From Paenibacillus dendrobii (lineage in GTDB: Bacteria; Bacillota; Bacilli; Paenibacillales; Paenibacillaceae), in assembly GCF_009807035.1 (NCBI RefSeq), contig NZ_WUBI01000001.1, forward strand, positions 372,001 to 436,000: a DNA stretch of 64,000 nucleotides, in the 5' to 3' direction. Below the pieces are notes generated by a model, which was not told the origin of the DNA, made no database searches, and worked only from the letters and a program-made list of their open reading frames with translations. This document shows positions 62,786 through 64,000 of the stretch, piece after piece (the stretch's first letter is position 1; every line of letters begins with the position of its first letter). A program made the translations under genes and the position numbers.

Positions 62786-64000
62786 TTATTTGCTAACCGT
62801 TTTATTGTATTCTTCGATTTTACTTGTAATGGCTTTGGCAGCATCATCCAGCGCTTGTTTGGATGATTTTTTGTTGTTCAGGACTTCCTCGATTGCCGTT
62901 TCCGTCAGTTGTCTGGCTTCAGGGAACACGCCCATCACGGCTCCTTGCGTCGCAAGGCTTGGAGTCGTTTGGTGAAGCTGATCCACAGCGGTTTGGAACT
63001 GAGGATATTTAGTCATATTTTCTTTAACGATTGGCTCGTCATATGCCTTTTGCGTGATCGGGAAGTAACCTGTGTTGATGTGCCACTCGGCTTGGGATTT
63101 GGGTTCAGCCAAGAACTTTATGAATTCCCAAGCGGCTTTTTGCTCAGCTTCTGGACGGTTATTCAGAATCCAGTTACTAGCTCCGCCTACAATGACACCG
63201 CCTTTGACATTCGCGTCTGCTTTAGGCAGGAAGCCTGTACCGACTTCGAACTTGCCTTCGGCAGATTTAACAATACTGCGCAGGGATGCGGTGGAATCCA
63301 GAGTCATGGCGATTTGGCCGGCAGCAAAAGCTTTGGAGGTATCATCGGTTTTGCGCCCCAAATTAAGCATGGATTTCTCCTCGACCATTCTCTTCCACCA
63401 GTCCAGCGTCTTAACACCGGCATCGCTTCCTAGAAGGGAAGAGGTGGCTGCTTGCGTGCGTCCATTGCCGTTGTCGAGAAGCTCGGCCCCTTGATTGGCA
63501 AACAGCTGCTCCATGAACCAGCCATAGATGGCAAATGAACCGCCTGCTTGTCCGGACTTGGTCAGTTTCTTGGCAGCTTCGGCAACCTCTTCATAGGTCG
63601 CTGGAGGCTTTTCGGGATCAAGCCCAGCTGCTTTAAAAGCATCTTTGTTGTAGTAAAGAATAGGGTTTGAAGTATTAAAAGGCATGGAGTAGAGCTTGTT
63701 ATCGAATGTATAGTAGTTCAGAATATTAGGTTCGAGCCTGGAAGTATCATATTTGTCTGCATCAATAAATTGCTGAACCGGCGTAATCGCCTTGCTGTCG
63801 ATCATGAAGCGGCTGCCGATTTCGTAGACCTGGATCAGGGAGGGACCGCTATCAGAGCCCAGAGAAGCTTTAAGCTTATTCAAGCTTTCGTCGTATTTTC
63901 CTTGATATTCCGCTTGTACGACAATATCTTTATGCTCGGCATTAAACTCATCGACCAATTGCTGGGCCGCTTTGCCGACATCCCCGCTCATGGAATGCCA
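62786..64000 (-). CDS. UgpB-like ABC substrate-binding protein (5' end cut off)
   Basis: This family 1 binding protein runs off the window, so its signal peptide and lipobox are missing. The visible part starts WHSMSGDVGKAAQQLVDEFN, like glycerol-3-phosphate or sugar binders of the UgpB group, and holds MPFNTSNPILYYNKDAFKAAG, GWFMEQLFANQGAELLD and VIVGGASNWILNN. The ligand could be glycerol-3-phosphate diesters or a sugar. The other transporter genes would lie upstream, beyond base 64000. Confidence 0.9.
   Translation of the reverse strand, partial: WHSMSGDVGKAAQQLVDEFNAEHKDIVVQAEYQGKYDESLNKLKASLGSDSGPSLIQVYEIGSRFMIDSKAITPVQQFIDADKYDTSRLEPNILNYYTFDNKLYSMPFNTSNPILYYNKDAFKAAGLDPEKPPATYEEVAEAAKKLTKSGQAGGSFAIYGWFMEQLFANQGAELLDNGNGRTQAATSSLLGSDAGVKTLDWWKRMVEEKSMLNLGRKTDDTSKAFAAGQIAMTLDSTASLRSIVKSAEGKFEVGTGFLPKADANVKGGVIVGGASNWILNNRPEAEQKAAWEFIKFLAEPKSQAEWHINTGYFPITQKAYDEPIVKENMTKYPQFQTAVDQLHQTTPSLATQGAVMGVFPEARQLTETAIEEVLNNKKSSKQALDDAAKAITSKIEEYNKTVSK

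Noticed and set aside
1..64000. Restriction-modification, toxin-antitoxin, biosynthetic cluster or other known defence system
   Set aside because: I looked for paired small genes, methyltransferase, nuclease, NRPS/PKS and related motifs and saw none.

Overview
The window looks like a chromosomal segment of a Gram-positive, spore-forming Bacillales bacterium, most likely Paenibacillus. The signs are a cell-wall protease with SLH repeats, XerS- and CdaS-type genes, a c-di-AMP (ydaO) riboswitch ahead of a LysM/3D wall protein, an ECF-sigma promoter ahead of a pspA operon, strong AAGGAGG ribosome binding sites with many TTG/GTG starts, and intrinsic terminators after most transcription units. No rRNA, tRNA, CRISPR array, transposase or prophage block was seen. 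The genus call is inference.

Layout. 0-4 kb: a minus-strand pair, a Thr-rich 27-residue-repeat protein followed by a TPR glycosyltransferase. 4.3-14.1 kb: topB behind a promoter/terminator leader, an ArsR-HAD pair, an MFS exporter, an orphan ABC ATPase, and a coupled lipoprotein/response regulator/histidine kinase operon. 14.1-20.9 kb: glycogen block (glgC divergent from glgB-glgA, then a neopullulanase). 21.5-23.7 kb: polar amino-acid ABC importer. 24.0-27.5 kb: c-di-AMP riboswitch with 3D wall protein, polysaccharide deacetylase, namA, LpdD-like protein. 27.5-30.1 kb: ECF-promoter-driven pspA-DUF350-DUF4178-DUF4247 envelope-stress operon. 30.2-33.2 kb: moeA-mobB and xerS. 33.4-37.8 kb: GNAT, aldo/keto reductase, amidohydrolase, thioredoxin-like and coiled-coil proteins. 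37.9-42.8 kb: giant SLH subtilase. 43.4-46.8 kb: sugar importer with a cre-like site and no ATPase. 47-51.3 kb: DUF1697, Cof-HAD, Crp/Fnr regulator, a tandem pair of CdaS-type diadenylate cyclase genes (one with a broken active site), FMN reductase. 51.5-57.5 kb: Xer-like recombinase next to a dif-like palindrome, SRAP protein, nitroreductase, amino-acid permease, beta-propeller lipoprotein. 57.5-64 kb: FNR-box-controlled Cys-rich mini-protein, DUF2500, SDR, a secreted protein with two TIM-barrel-like halves, a double P-loop ATPase, and a partial sugar-binding protein running off the window.

Functional threads. Cell envelope and its stress response recur: repeat glycoprotein, PspA operon, SLH protease, 3D protein, deacetylase. 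Both production (CdaS pair) and sensing (riboswitch) of c-di-AMP occur in the window. The observations most worth following are (1) the repeat-protein/glycosyltransferase pair, (2) the CdaS pair made of an intact enzyme and an apparent pseudo-enzyme, (3) four intergenic 28-bp 11-6-11 palindromes, three of them carrying the half-site TTATGTAAACT, which as I recall is the right half of the B. subtilis dif site, plus a fifth perfect palindrome beside an orphan Xer-like recombinase, and (4) an FNR-type box spaced exactly for activation of a small Cys-rich protein. Without homology searches, all family names rest on recognised motifs.
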